This document shows positions 6,775 through 15,925 of a stretch of 64,000 nucleotides of DNA, one piece after another. The notes below the pieces were generated by a model. The model did no database searches. It was not told where the DNA came from and was given only the letters and a program-made list of their open reading frames with translations. The stretch covers positions 87,723 to 151,722 of the forward strand of contig NZ_JACJSF010000013.1 of the NCBI RefSeq assembly GCF_014698035.1. The letters are read 5' to 3'. This DNA comes from Desmonostoc muscorum FACHB-395. Lineage in GTDB: Bacteria > Cyanobacteriota > Cyanobacteriia > Cyanobacteriales > Nostocaceae. How positions within the stretch are numbered: the first letter of the stretch is position 1; every line of letters begins with the position of its first letter. The position numbers and the translations under genes are program-made.

Positions 6775-9114
6775 ATGGATACTCTCACACTCAAACTTCG
6801 AGGTATGAGTTGCGCTGGTTGCGCCAACAACATCGAAAAGGCAATTCGCTCTGTTCCTGGGGTGATTGACTGCAACGTTAACTTTGGAGCAGAACAAGCC
6901 GCCATCAGGTACGATCGCTCTCTAGCAGATTTAGAGAAAATTCAAACTGCGATCGCAGCTGCGGGATATTCTTCTGACTCACTCCAGGAAGAATTGCTCT
7001 CTGAAGAAGATGATGCCGAAAAAGCGAGTAGACAAGCATTACAACGCGAACTTTTCCTCAAGGTAATTGTGGGAGGTGTAATTAGCATTTTCCTCTTTTT
7101 AGGGTCGTTGCCCATGATGACTGGGCTAAACTTCCCCTTAATTCCCAGCTTCTTGCAAAATCCTTGGGTACAGTTAGCGCTGACAACACCTGTCATTTTC
7201 TGGTGTGGTGGATCTTTTTACCGCAATGGCTGGAAATCCCTCAAGCGCCATACGGCGACAATGGACACGCTGATTGCTTTGGGTACAAGTGCAGCGTATA
7301 TATATTCTTTGTTTGTCACTGTTTTCCCGAAATTTTTTATTGCCCAGGGCTTGATACCTCATGTTTATTATGAAGTTGCAGCCATTGTTATTACCTTAAT
7401 TTTATTGGGGCGGTTATTGGAAAATCGCGCTAGGGGACAAACTTCTGAAGCCATCCGCAAACTGATCGGATTGCAAGCCAGAGATGCCAGAGTTATTCGT
7501 GATGGTAGAGAAATTGATGTTCCCATCGCCGAAGTCAGAATCAACGATGTGATTTTGGTACGTCCTGGTGAAAAGATTCCAGTCGATGGCGAGGTGATTG
7601 CAGGCGCTTCGACGGTAGATGAAGCGATGGTGACTGGTGAAAGTTTGCCAGTCAAAAAGCAGCCAGGAGATGAGGTGATTGGGGCGACGATTAACGGTGC
7701 GGGTGCATTTCAGTTTCGGGTGACACGAGTCGGAAATGATACGTTTTTGGCTCAAATCGTCAAATTAGTGCAACAAGCCCAAGGTTCTAAAGCACCAATT
7801 CAGCGCTTGGCAGATCAAGTGACAGGATGGTTTGTACCAGCTGTAATTGCGATCGCGATCGCCACTTTCGTCATTTGGTTTAATTTCACTGGCAACCTCA
7901 CCCTCGCAACAATGACAACGGTGGGTGTACTAATTATCGCTTGTCCCTGTGCTTTAGGTTTAGCTACCCCCACATCTGTAATGGTGGGAACCGGCAAAGG
8001 TGCAGAAAATGGCATCTTGATTAAGGGTGCGGACAGCTTAGAACTAGCACACAAAATTCAAACCATCGTTTTAGATAAAACTGGCACTTTGACTCAGGGG
8101 AAACCAACAGTTACAGACTTTGTGACTCTTAACGGTACAGCTAATGGGAATGAAATCAAGCTTTTACAGTTAGCAGCAACAGTGGAACGGAATTCTGAGC
8201 ATCCTTTAGCTGAAGCGGTGGTGAAATACGCCCAGTCTCAAGAGGTGAGTTTAACAGAGGCACAGAACTTTCAGGCTAATGCAGGTAGTGGTGTCCAAGC
8301 AGTTGTTTCAAGTCAGCTTGTGCAAATTGGTACACAACGCTGGTTAACAGAACTTGGAATTAACACCATGACTCTTCAGCAGTATAAAGATGCCTGGGAA
8401 ACTGCTGGTAAAACAGTAATTTTGATTGCTGTAGATGGGGAACTACAAGGAATAATGGGTATTGCCGATGCCCTGAAACCTTCATCAGCAGCAGTGGTGA
8501 AAGCCTTACAGAAGTTAGGTTTAGAAGTAGTGATGCTTACTGGAGACAATCGGAAAACGGCTGATGCGATCGCAGCAGAAGTTGGCATTGAGCGAATCTT
8601 CGCCGAAGTGCGTCCAGATCAAAAGGCGGCGATTATCCAATCTCTACAAGGGGAGCAGAGGGGCAGGGGTGCAAACGTGCAGAGGGGCAGAGGAGTAAGG
8701 GGAGAGAATTCTCGTAAATTCTCACTCAAAACTCAGCACTCAATTGTCGCAATGGTAGGTGATGGGATAAATGATGCACCAGCCCTAGCACAGGCTGATG
8801 TGGGAATTGCTATTGGTACGGGAACAGATGTTGCGATCGCAGCTAGCGATATCACCCTAATTTCTGGAGATTTGCAAGGCATTGTCACAGCAATTCAACT
8901 CAGCCATGCCACCATCAACAATATCAAGCAAAATCTCTTCTTTGCCTTTATTTACAACGTCATTGGTATTCCTATTGCGGCTGGAATTTTGTTCCCTATA
9001 TTTGGTTGGTTACTCAATCCAATTATCGCCGGGGCTGCGATGGCTCTTTCTTCGCTCTCTGTTGTTAGCAATGCCCTCAGATTGCGTAACTTTCAACCAA
9101 AAGCTACTTCATAA
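6775..9114 (+). CDS. pacS: P1B-type Cu(I)-transporting ATPase, PacS-like
   Basis: A 779-residue copper pump. One N-terminal HMA domain has C13/C16 in GMSCAGC. Eight membrane helices follow the P1B plan, with the A-domain TGES (287-290), transmembrane CPC motif (C390-P-C392), phosphorylation loop DKTGTLT (D434), the SEHPL motif (H476) and hinge GDGINDAP (662-669). The SLPMM and [15 protein letters not shown] stretches resemble PacS of Synechocystis, the thylakoid pump that feeds plastocyanin, more than CtaA. About 30 extra residues (627-656, rich in Q, R, G) sit just before the hinge; the DNA there is a low-complexity GGGGAGCAGAGGGGCAG-type repeat followed by ACTCAAAACTCAGCACTCA. The frame is maintained, so activity is probably tolerated. 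Confidence 0.88.
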   Translation: MDTLTLKLRGMSCAGCANNIEKAIRSVPGVIDCNVNFGAEQAAIRYDRSLADLEKIQTAIAAAGYSSDSLQEELLSEEDDAEKASRQALQRELFLKVIVGGVISIFLFLGSLPMMTGLNFPLIPSFLQNPWVQLALTTPVIFWCGGSFYRNGWKSLKRHTATMDTLIALGTSAAYIYSLFVTVFPKFFIAQGLIPHVYYEVAAIVITLILLGRLLENRARGQTSEAIRKLIGLQARDARVIRDGREIDVPIAEVRINDVILVRPGEKIPVDGEVIAGASTVDEAMVTGESLPVKKQPGDEVIGATINGAGAFQFRVTRVGNDTFLAQIVKLVQQAQGSKAPIQRLADQVTGWFVPAVIAIAIATFVIWFNFTGNLTLATMTTVGVLIIACPCALGLATPTSVMVGTGKGAENGILIKGADSLELAHKIQTIVLDKTGTLTQGKPTVTDFVTLNGTANGNEIKLLQLAATVERNSEHPLAEAVVKYAQSQEVSLTEAQNFQANAGSGVQAVVSSQLVQIGTQRWLTELGINTMTLQQYKDAWETAGKTVILIAVDGELQGIMGIADALKPSSAAVVKALQKLGLEVVMLTGDNRKTADAIAAEVGIERIFAEVRPDQKAAIIQSLQGEQRGRGANVQRGRGVRGENSRKFSLKTQHSIVAMVGDGINDAPALAQADVGIAIGTGTDVAIAASDITLISGDLQGIVTAIQLSHATINNIKQNLFFAFIYNVIGIPIAAGILFPIFGWLLNPIIAGAAMALSSLSVVSNALRLRNFQPKATS

Positions 9115-9133
9115 TTGCAGGTTAAATTAGGAA

Positions 9134-9361
9134 ATGTTCAGTAAAAAAATGCTTTGGGGAAGCCTTACAGCTTTAGCGCTTCTCGCCGGGACACCAAGTG
9201 CAACATTAGCAGAAATGCCAGCCCACTCGTCAGAGCAAACTACCCAATTTAACCATATAGAGCAACCATTGGGCTTGAAAGTTGGTGTTGCGATCGCTGG
9301 TTTAGCCTTTATTGGACTAGAGTTGTGGTGGTTCCTTCTCTATAAAAGCCCTGATTCTTGA
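9134..9361 (+). CDS. Small exported or membrane protein downstream of pacS
   Basis: 75 residues with an N-terminal signal-like hydrophobic segment (about 7-26, ending ATLA) and a C-terminal membrane helix (about 48-70, LKVGVAIAGLAFIGLELWWF). The middle is short and polar, with two histidines (H31, H41). It contains no cysteine and only two methionines after the signal region, so classical Cu(I)-binding clusters are absent. It starts 19 bp after pacS stops and is likely part of the same transcript. Its stop lies 3 bp from the stop of the convergent kinase gene. I do not recognise the family; an accessory to copper handling is only suggested by position. Confidence 0.7.
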   Translation: MFSKKMLWGSLTALALLAGTPSATLAEMPAHSSEQTTQFNHIEQPLGLKVGVAIAGLAFIGLELWWFLLYKSPDS

Positions 9362-9364
9362 AAT

Positions 9365-10798
9365 TCAGATAGCACTGCTATACGTCGGTAAACTAATTGT
9401 AAATGTACTTCCTTCCCCTAACTTTGATTGGACACTAACACTACCCCCCATACCTTCTACAAGTGTCTTGACAATAGATAAACCCAAACCACAACCCCCG
9501 GTAGTATGAGAGCGGGATTCATCTACGCGGTAAAATCTTTCAAATATCCGTGCTTGCTGTTGCAAAGGAATTCCATAGCCTCGATCGCAAACTTGAATAA
9601 TTGCCCGATCTTCAAGTTGATTTAATTCCAAAACTATCGGTGTATCAGCTTCAGAGTACTTAATAGCATTATCAATCAAGTTCAATAATACTTGTTTGAG
9701 CCGACTGTAATCTGCTTTCACCTCAATTCGATCAACGTTGGACTCGATTTTAATTATGCGATCGCTATATTTTTTTGCCATAACCACCACTTCTTCAACC
9801 AAGTCATTTAGCACATAAGATTTCATTTGAAAATATAAGTAACCATTATCTGCTCGTGCTAAATCAAGTAAATCTTGTAGCAGACGGATAGTGCGTTCAG
9901 CTTCCGATGCCGCAGTTTCTAAAGCTTCTTGTTGGGTTTGTGTTAAATTATTTTGCCTTCGCAAAACGCTTTGCAAATAACCATGTACAATGGTTAAAGG
10001 TGTACGTAATTCATGAGAAACATTACTCACAAATTCTCGTTCTTGCTTCCAAGATTGAGAGAGACGCGATAACAGCATAGTTAAAGTTTGAGCTAATTCT
10101 TTAACTTCGCTGGGTGCATTTTCAACCGATAGATGCGATTGTCCTAAATCTTCAGCCGAAATCACAGAAGCCATTTGATTTAGCTGGCGTAGAGGTTGCA
10201 GAGAACGCTGGATGTAAAATGCGATCGCAGCAGTTAAAATAATAATTGCCAAAACACTAATAATAGTTAAACTCTGCACCATTCCCAGAAACATTTTCTG
10301 TTCGCGGGTAATATCTTTGACTACAAATACCTCACCCAATAACTTACCCTGCACTTGTACAGAACTACCACATAAAACAAAATAGCTTTCGTTGACTTTG
10401 TAAACTTGTGGTTTAATCGGCATCTTAGTTAAAGACATTAACTCAGCTACTTTAGTATCGGATACCAAATCTAAAGTGGCAGATTTTACTAAAATTTTAT
10501 TATCAGGACTTTTCAACCATAATAAGATGTTGGTATTTGCCAAGTTATTAATAGCCTTTTGCAACCCAGTTTCCGGTTGCATCATTTCACTATAAATTTG
10601 CACATCTTGCGGCAAACGCTTGGCGATTTGTTCTATATTATACTTATGACTATCAACTAATATTTGCTGCATTTTCCAACTAGTCCATGTAGCGAGGCTA
10701 CCTAATACCAAACCTGAGAATGCAGCAATACCAATTGTGAGGCGTGACTGTAAGGAAAATGGGTCTATATTTATCCAAACTTTTCTGATTTGCTTCAC
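9365..10798 (-). CDS. Membrane sensor histidine kinase (orphan)
   Basis: A 477-residue protein with two membrane helices (about 21-40 and 176-197) enclosing a periplasmic sensor domain of about 135 residues, then a HAMP linker, HisKA with H262 in SNVSHELRTPLT, and HATPase_c with DRGYGIP and GGCGLGLSIV boxes. The start codon is GTG. No response regulator gene is adjacent. Its convergent position 3 bp from the copper operon and its RppB/CopS-like architecture make metal or envelope sensing a reasonable guess, but the periplasmic domain shows no obvious His/Met/Cys metal cluster, so the ligand stays open. Confidence 0.88.
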   Translation of the reverse strand: MKQIRKVWINIDPFSLQSRLTIGIAAFSGLVLGSLATWTSWKMQQILVDSHKYNIEQIAKRLPQDVQIYSEMMQPETGLQKAINNLANTNILLWLKSPDNKILVKSATLDLVSDTKVAELMSLTKMPIKPQVYKVNESYFVLCGSSVQVQGKLLGEVFVVKDITREQKMFLGMVQSLTIISVLAIIILTAAIAFYIQRSLQPLRQLNQMASVISAEDLGQSHLSVENAPSEVKELAQTLTMLLSRLSQSWKQEREFVSNVSHELRTPLTIVHGYLQSVLRRQNNLTQTQQEALETAASEAERTIRLLQDLLDLARADNGYLYFQMKSYVLNDLVEEVVVMAKKYSDRIIKIESNVDRIEVKADYSRLKQVLLNLIDNAIKYSEADTPIVLELNQLEDRAIIQVCDRGYGIPLQQQARIFERFYRVDESRSHTTGGCGLGLSIVKTLVEGMGGSVSVQSKLGEGSTFTISLPTYSSAI

Positions 10799-11294
10799 TT
10801 TTCTGGTTACGTTTTAGGTGTTGAATAAAGATATATCAATAAAAAAATCAAAATGCTAAATGTAAAGTTACTATTAACTGCTAAATTTTTAGTTACAGAT
10901 GATTTTAACTTATCTTTGTTGTATACCTACAATGAAAAGTGCAGCCATTCCAGAAAGATTGCAAAAAATTTTTCTTTAATCGTCCTCTCAACCCTGCAAA
11001 TATTTCTCTAATAATAAATTAAATTAATTTACTAGTAATTAAATTAATTTCCGATGAGAATTACCTTAAAATTTTGTACTTTCGTATGTCTTCTTGTATG
11101 AATACAATGGTTGAAGGTAGCTCTTGCTGTTTAGACATATTTCTATGTCCTCCTAAATAGAGTAAATATACAGAGATTCTTGGTATTTTTTTTTAAAATA
11201 CGCAGGAAATTCCTGAATAGATAATTGTCATAGCTTATTGGTTTTAATTGAACTCCAATAAATGAAAAAGCTCCGGTTTAGTAGGTGTAGTCAA
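10799..11294. other. Intergenic stretch between kinase and secreted-protein genes
   Basis: AT-rich, with TTAATTAAATTAATTT-like low-complexity DNA near 11020-11050. It holds one short frame with a strong ribosome site (listed at 11061-11138) and otherwise nothing that I can identify. Confidence 0.4.
11061..11138 (-). CDS. Possible 25-residue small ORF with strong Shine-Dalgarno
   Basis: On the minus strand TTTAGGAGG precedes an ATG by about ten bases, and the frame encodes 25 residues (MSKQQELPSTIVFIQEDIRK followed by YKILR) to a TAA. The ribosome site is the best in this region, which is the main reason for listing it. It lies about 260 bp upstream of the sensor kinase on the same strand, so it could be a small protein, a leader peptide, or the stub of a decayed gene. 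No family is recognised. Confidence 0.3.
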   Translation of the reverse strand: MSKQQELPSTIVFIQEDIRKYKILR

Positions 11295-11861
11295 TTAATT
11301 GAAGTAGCGAACCGACTGCGAAATTTTGACTGCTTCTTGGGGAGTAACATTACTACAATTAGACAATTCTGGTAATACTCCCGTACCAACAAATCTGTAA
11401 AAGGGGCCATTTTGTGAACCCAACCACTGCGATAGCAATGTTGGTTGTTTGGCATTACCGTATAATCCTTGCTCCAAGACGCTTTTGCCAAATATGGGAG
11501 AATTTATCGGGTAACTGCGTGATCCAGAGGGCAAGTCGCCGATACCACCAGATGTTGACTCAATCGCAAAGCATTTATCTGCACTTGAATTTTGGTAAAC
11601 AACTAAGTAACGCAAGCTCTGAACATTTTCACGCCCAGCCTCAACCAATACTTTGTCGGCATGAAAATTTGCGGGTAGGTAACTTGGTAATGCTATTTTT
11701 AACCCTAGCGATCGCAAAACTTTTAACTGAGTCGGTGTTAGTTTTATTACCGAATTGCTTTGTGAAGGTCTTGGTTGAGCAATTACCGCAGATGTAGAAG
11801 CGATAATACAAGCGACAACACAAAAGGAAGCAAAGTTAACTGAGTATTTTAATATATTCAT
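11295..11861 (-). CDS. Secreted protein of unknown function
   Basis: 188 residues with a cleavable-looking signal peptide (MNILKYSVNFASFCVVACII, A-rich region ending VIAQP near residue 30). The mature part starts with a LTPTQLKVLRSLGLKIALP segment and contains two cysteines (C97 and C168) that could form a disulfide after export. I do not recognise a catalytic motif. The gene is alone on this strand, with neither neighbour functionally linked. Confidence 0.65.
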   Translation of the reverse strand: MNILKYSVNFASFCVVACIIASTSAVIAQPRPSQSNSVIKLTPTQLKVLRSLGLKIALPSYLPANFHADKVLVEAGRENVQSLRYLVVYQNSSADKCFAIESTSGGIGDLPSGSRSYPINSPIFGKSVLEQGLYGNAKQPTLLSQWLGSQNGPFYRFVGTGVLPELSNCSNVTPQEAVKISQSVRYFN

Positions 11862-11889
11862 GGTTAATAATCATACTTAAAAATTTTGA

Positions 11890-12078
11890 AAAAGTGCAAA
11901 TTTCTTGATTTATCAATCTGGTAAAGCAGCAAAAGTTTTACCAGATGACGAAGTTCCAGAGATCCTTAAAGAATGTGCAAAACGGATTGGAAGTCAATTC
12001 TTTTCTGTAGATGTAATAGAGAGTAAAGATGGAACTAAGCGGATCGTAGAAATTGCTGATGGGCAGCTGTTTTACTAA
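11890..12078 (+). pseudogene. Remnant of an ATP-grasp-type protein (C-terminal fragment)
   Basis: A plus-strand frame without an internal stop reads ...NFLIYQSGKAAKVLPDDEVP and continues with KECAKRIGSQFFSVDVIES and IVEIADGQLFY before TAA at 12076. The pattern 'FFSVDVIE-x-R-IVEIADGQ' is that of the metal- and ATP-binding end of ATP-grasp ligases of the RimK-like group. There is an in-frame stop just upstream (TGA 11887-11889) and no start, so only the last 60 or so codons remain. The family call is from pattern memory. Confidence 0.5.
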
Positions 12079-12106
12079 ACTTTGGGTGGGTTAACAGGTA
12101 AGCGCA

Positions 12107-14089
12107 TCAATTATCTGTCGCCACCCAAGCGCGTAAAACCTCTGCTACTGTCCACGCTTGAGCAATACATCCCCGTGGAGTCATCGGGGCATCACCATCA
12201 AAAATTTCACTGAGACTACCAAGACCGTGTGTAGTAAGATGATTAGCCATTGGTTCCAAAAATTGACGAGCCTGCTCAGGGTTTTTGTAGACGCGCAGGT
12301 GTGCTAGAACGAACGGCCCCAATAACCAACCCCAAACTGTCCCCTGATGGTAAGCGCCATCACGTTGATACTGATTACCACCGTATTTATCCTGATATTG
12401 AGGATGATCAGGTGCTAGCGATCGCAATCCATGAGAAGTCAGCAGCCTTCTTCCGCAAACTTCCACTACACTTCTTTGCTGGGCAGATGTTAGGGGACTT
12501 TCTAGCAATGAAACGGCAAATATTTGGTTAGGTCGCAATGCTGCATCATCACCATCAGGACTGTCTAGAACGTCATAGCAATAACCTGTCTCGTCATTCC
12601 AGAAACGAGAAAATCTATACTTAGCCCGGTCTGCCATTGCCTCATATTCTTGGTGTGGTTTACCAAGGTGACGGGCAAACTTTGCCATTGTCCTTAAAGC
12701 ATTATACCAGAGGGCATTAACTTCAATCGGTTTGCCAATTCGGGGCGTAACTACCCAATCATCAACTTTGGCATCCATCCAGGTCAGTTGTACACCTGCA
12801 ACGCCTGCAAACAGTAAGCCATCGGCCGGATCGAGATGGATGTTGTAGCGTGTACCGCGACAGTGCCAATCAATGATGTCTGCAAGTATGGGAAAGAGTT
12901 CACCAAGCAAAGTATCATCGTCCGTAGCGCTGTAGTAGGCGCGGACTGCTTCAAAGTACCAGAGAGTGGCATCGACAGTATTATATTCTGGTTGATCGCC
13001 CGCATCGGGAAAGCGATTTGGCAACATTCCTTGGTCTACGTATCTGGCAAAAGTGCGAAGAATTGAGCGTGCTACCTCTGGGCGACCAGTGGAAATTGTC
13101 AAACCAGGTAGACTAATCATGGTGTCGCGTCCCCAGTCGCTAAACCAGTGATAACCAGCGATGATAGTCTTACCGTAGGGGTCTTCTGGCATTGGACGGT
13201 CAACAATAAACTGGTCAGCAGCTAGTATTAGTTGCTTGATCCAGATAGGTGATTCCTTCGTCTTGAGGGGTTGATTAGTTTTCCAAATTCCTGTTAGCTT
13301 CTGCTCTTGAGCGCGACGTAACTTAAGTGCAGCCTCGGCATTGAGATTTGCTTGCTTTTCTGTGCTGGCTACAAATGCAAGAGCTTCCCCAGGATTCAGT
13401 GTAACTTCAAAAGTCGCAGCGTGGAGATGGTCTTCTCTATCTCTCAATCCCCGATAGCGCTCAACAGCCAAGTCAAAGCCATAATACCAATTGTCGGCAA
13501 CAGATGCGCTACCACCATCACTCAATAAATACACTGGCGCAGCATCTGGATAAGCAGTTACACAAATCCCTTGTTCGACTTCCTCAATAGACATCTTCCA
13601 GCCATTACTTTGGGTATCGCTGTGATAATCGCGGTAGTTGACCATTACTTTGAGGGTCAACTTCAGAGGTTGCGTGGCACGACGCAAAGTATATTGCACA
13701 TAAGTTGTATTAACACCTTGTTGCATCCACACCCGTTTTTCTAACAAGGCATCGGCAACAGCAAAACGCCATAAGGGAATTGTACCTTCCAGAGAAAAAC
13801 GTTCAATATTTTGATAACCGTGAGGGCTGACAGTCCCATCAGCCCAACGATTGGTGTCTAGAGAATAAGAGCGATTGTCATACAGGATAGTTTCATCTAG
13901 TTTTGCTAGCAGTAAGGTACGACCTAAAGGTGGTTTCAACGCTGCTACCAATAGTCCGTGATAGCGGCGCGTCAATAAACCAGCCACAGTTCCAGAAGCA
14001 TAACCACCAATACCATTAGTAACTAACCATTCGCGTGACTCTGCCGTGTCAAGATTGCCGCAGATTTCCCGCCCAAATTCTATACACAT
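12107..14089 (-). CDS. Glycogen debranching enzyme (amylo-alpha-1,6-glucosidase, GDE family)
   Basis: The enzyme hydrolyses alpha-1,6 branch stubs in glycogen, the cyanobacterial carbon store. The N-terminal domain (about 1-270) has the family signature NGIGGYASGTVAG and RRYHGLLVAA. The C-terminal (alpha/alpha)6 barrel carries WFSDWGRDTMISLPG near residues 316-330 and the late LSEIFDGD and QAWTVAEVLRAW blocks that hold the catalytic acids in the GH133-type family. The 660-residue length is full for this bacterial form, which lacks the separate transferase domain of the eukaryotic enzyme. It is monocistronic, with no other glycogen genes beside it. Confidence 0.88.
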   Translation of the reverse strand: MCIEFGREICGNLDTAESREWLVTNGIGGYASGTVAGLLTRRYHGLLVAALKPPLGRTLLLAKLDETILYDNRSYSLDTNRWADGTVSPHGYQNIERFSLEGTIPLWRFAVADALLEKRVWMQQGVNTTYVQYTLRRATQPLKLTLKVMVNYRDYHSDTQSNGWKMSIEEVEQGICVTAYPDAAPVYLLSDGGSASVADNWYYGFDLAVERYRGLRDREDHLHAATFEVTLNPGEALAFVASTEKQANLNAEAALKLRRAQEQKLTGIWKTNQPLKTKESPIWIKQLILAADQFIVDRPMPEDPYGKTIIAGYHWFSDWGRDTMISLPGLTISTGRPEVARSILRTFARYVDQGMLPNRFPDAGDQPEYNTVDATLWYFEAVRAYYSATDDDTLLGELFPILADIIDWHCRGTRYNIHLDPADGLLFAGVAGVQLTWMDAKVDDWVVTPRIGKPIEVNALWYNALRTMAKFARHLGKPHQEYEAMADRAKYRFSRFWNDETGYCYDVLDSPDGDDAALRPNQIFAVSLLESPLTSAQQRSVVEVCGRRLLTSHGLRSLAPDHPQYQDKYGGNQYQRDGAYHQGTVWGWLLGPFVLAHLRVYKNPEQARQFLEPMANHLTTHGLGSLSEIFDGDAPMTPRGCIAQAWTVAEVLRAWVATDN

Positions 14090-14295
14090 AAGTCAACACT
14101 TTTTCTTGGGAGCAATATTTGGATTATGGATTATGAATCCTCTAGTGTGCTGAGAATGGTATAAAGAGTTCTAAAATCTTAACTGGCGATCGCGGTTAAA
14201 TAAAATACATTGTATTGGGTAATATTAAATACAGGTATCCTTGGTAAGACATTTCTGCAAGTAGAAGCTAAAATGCCTCTAAACGATTCTTTAAC

Positions 14296-14778
14296 GTGAT
14301 TGCGGAAGCACCCACCCTCAAGGAAATAGAGAGCGCAAACTATAATATTTTACTCATTGCCAGCGAATTTTCAAATCAAAAGAGGAAGAATAGAGTGTTG
14401 AAAGATGTTGAACGTTATATTCCTTCAGAGGAAAAATATTTAGAGGCATTCCACTCAATTTATGAAGAATTGACTCCGGGACACAAAGCTATCTTGAATA
14501 AGTTGTATCAGCATTGTTACTTTATGGAAGATAATCGCAGATTACGCACTTGGGAGTTATCTGAAGCGGCGGGATATGATGGTGACTCTTCTGGCCAAAT
14601 TGGTCATGTAGGTGGAAAGTTCTGCCAATTTTTTGGAGTAAAAGATGATGAATTTGGGCAACCGGCACTTGCAATAATTAGTTGGTTTGCAGATGAAACA
14701 AATGGGCATTGGTACATTGAGCTAATTCCTGAAGCAGCTAGAGCATTTAAGCGTTTTCATATTGAAAGATTAGCTTAG
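14296..14778 (+). CDS. Unknown protein, possibly DNA-binding
   Basis: 160 residues, starting at GTG (14296). The middle (about 65-110) reads like a helix-turn-helix-containing segment (ELTPGHKAILNKLYQHCYFM then RTWELSEAAGYDG), followed by a compact C-terminal part with several aromatic residues (FADETNGHWYIELIPEA). No signal peptide or membrane helix. I cannot assign a family. It is flanked by convergent and divergent unrelated genes, so context gives no help. Confidence 0.55.
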   Translation: MIAEAPTLKEIESANYNILLIASEFSNQKRKNRVLKDVERYIPSEEKYLEAFHSIYEELTPGHKAILNKLYQHCYFMEDNRRLRTWELSEAAGYDGDSSGQIGHVGGKFCQFFGVKDDEFGQPALAIISWFADETNGHWYIELIPEAARAFKRFHIERLA

Positions 14779-14853
14779 TTAGCGATCGCTCCTCTGAGAC
14801 TTTCTCGCACTTTTGTTTGGTGTCTAACTGCGATCGCTTGTAGTTATATTACC

Positions 14854-15351
14854 TTATACCTGCAAAGATGCAGCAGACGGCGGAATAATTTCAAGACCGT
14901 ATTTTGAAGCAGCCGCCACCGCTTTTTCCATATCTGCGGGACTAACGCTAGGTAATTGCATTCTCTCTGAGACTGGCACACCTACTTCCATAAAAAACTT
15001 CTCTAGCCCTGCTGGTGTGAACCAACAAAGTAATTTTGCTGGCTTTGTACCGATATTTGAAAACCTGTGGAGTTGACCTTTGGGAGAGTGGAAAAAAGTT
15101 CCAGGAGTTGCTAATATAATTTGCTCATCAAGCTGAAATTCCAATTCTCCCTCTTGAATATAAAAAGCTTCGTCTTCGTGACTATGAATGTGGGGAGGTG
15201 TACCGTTTTGTGGTTGAACGGTAATCTCAACTAGAGCATAAGCTTGACCAGTTTCTTCACCCACTGCCTTAAAAGTATACAAATCCCCAAGCACCCAGTA
15301 TGAAGAACCTTGTCCCGGTTGCTGTAATATTCCTTGTAGATTGACTGTCAT
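14854..15351 (-). CDS. Cupin-domain protein
   Basis: A single-domain cupin of 165 residues. Motif 1 is complete: H54-I-H56 and E61 followed by G68 (HIHSHEDEAFYIQEG). Motif 2 includes H95 in PKGQLHRFSN. These four ligands usually bind Fe, Mn or Ni. The layout resembles quercetin-dioxygenase-like cupins, but many such proteins are sugar or small-molecule binders, so the reaction is not assigned. The C-terminal 35 residues form an extra helix (SPADMEKAVAAASKYGLEI). Monocistronic. Confidence 0.8.
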   Translation of the reverse strand: MTVNLQGILQQPGQGSSYWVLGDLYTFKAVGEETGQAYALVEITVQPQNGTPPHIHSHEDEAFYIQEGELEFQLDEQIILATPGTFFHSPKGQLHRFSNIGTKPAKLLCWFTPAGLEKFFMEVGVPVSERMQLPSVSPADMEKAVAAASKYGLEIIPPSAASLQV

Positions 15352-15925
15352 AGTTATTCCCTTTTGAGATGTTTTCTATTACAAATTTCTCATAAAAATC
15401 TAATTTTCCAGTCTTTAAAGCTTTGACCCCGGCGACTGTTCGAGTTCTGTCTAGAAGATTGTTGTAGTGACCCATGCTACAAAGCGGTCTATAATGACCA
15501 AGGTTGGGACGGTCTACTACTATTTCTAAGATACAAGGTTGGGTGCAGCGATAGCATAATCCAACATAAATAAGGTGGTAATGTTGGGTTTCGTTCCTCA
15601 ACCAAACCTACGCAGCTTAAGGTTTTATATCGCTAAGTGAACCGTATTGGATTTTAAGACCATTTCGTGGTTGGAATTTCAACTGCGTTCATTCTCAAGA
15701 TTAAATTCTGTCAACTAGTATATTTACTTAGTCAATTTTGTCATATAGTAACCAAATAAATATACTTTCATTAATTAGATTATAAGTATATTTATTTAAG
15801 TAATGCTTATGTTTAAAACAGTACAATAATGAATTAAAAAATCAAACTTAAGTAATGACGATTATTGATTACAAGTACTAACCTGTGAATATAGAAATTT
15901 ATGAAAATAGCAAAAAATAGGTAAC
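15352..15925. other. Intergenic stretch with dispersed repeat
   Basis: Contains a palindrome-flanked dispersed repeat (15536-15614, listed separately) and, from about 15700 to 15860, very AT-rich DNA with several TATACT/TATTTA runs that is likely to hold the epimerase promoter. A 110-codon frame crossing the cupin start (15269-15601, minus) was rejected. Confidence 0.4.
15536..15614. repeat. Dispersed repeat with inverted ends, copy A
   Basis: Begins AGGTTGGGTGCAGCGATAGC, continues with AACATAAATAAGGTGGTAAT and ends in CCAAACCTACG. A close copy is at 28512-28591, with ends TAGGTTGGG and CCCAACCTA. The pair diverge at scattered positions over about 80 bp but keep the inverted ends. Typical of small dispersed repeats in Nostoc genomes. 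Confidence 0.7.

Noticed and set aside
15269..15601. 110-codon minus-strand frame overlapping the cupin start
   Set aside because: It overlaps a well-supported cupin in another frame and runs into a dispersed repeat.
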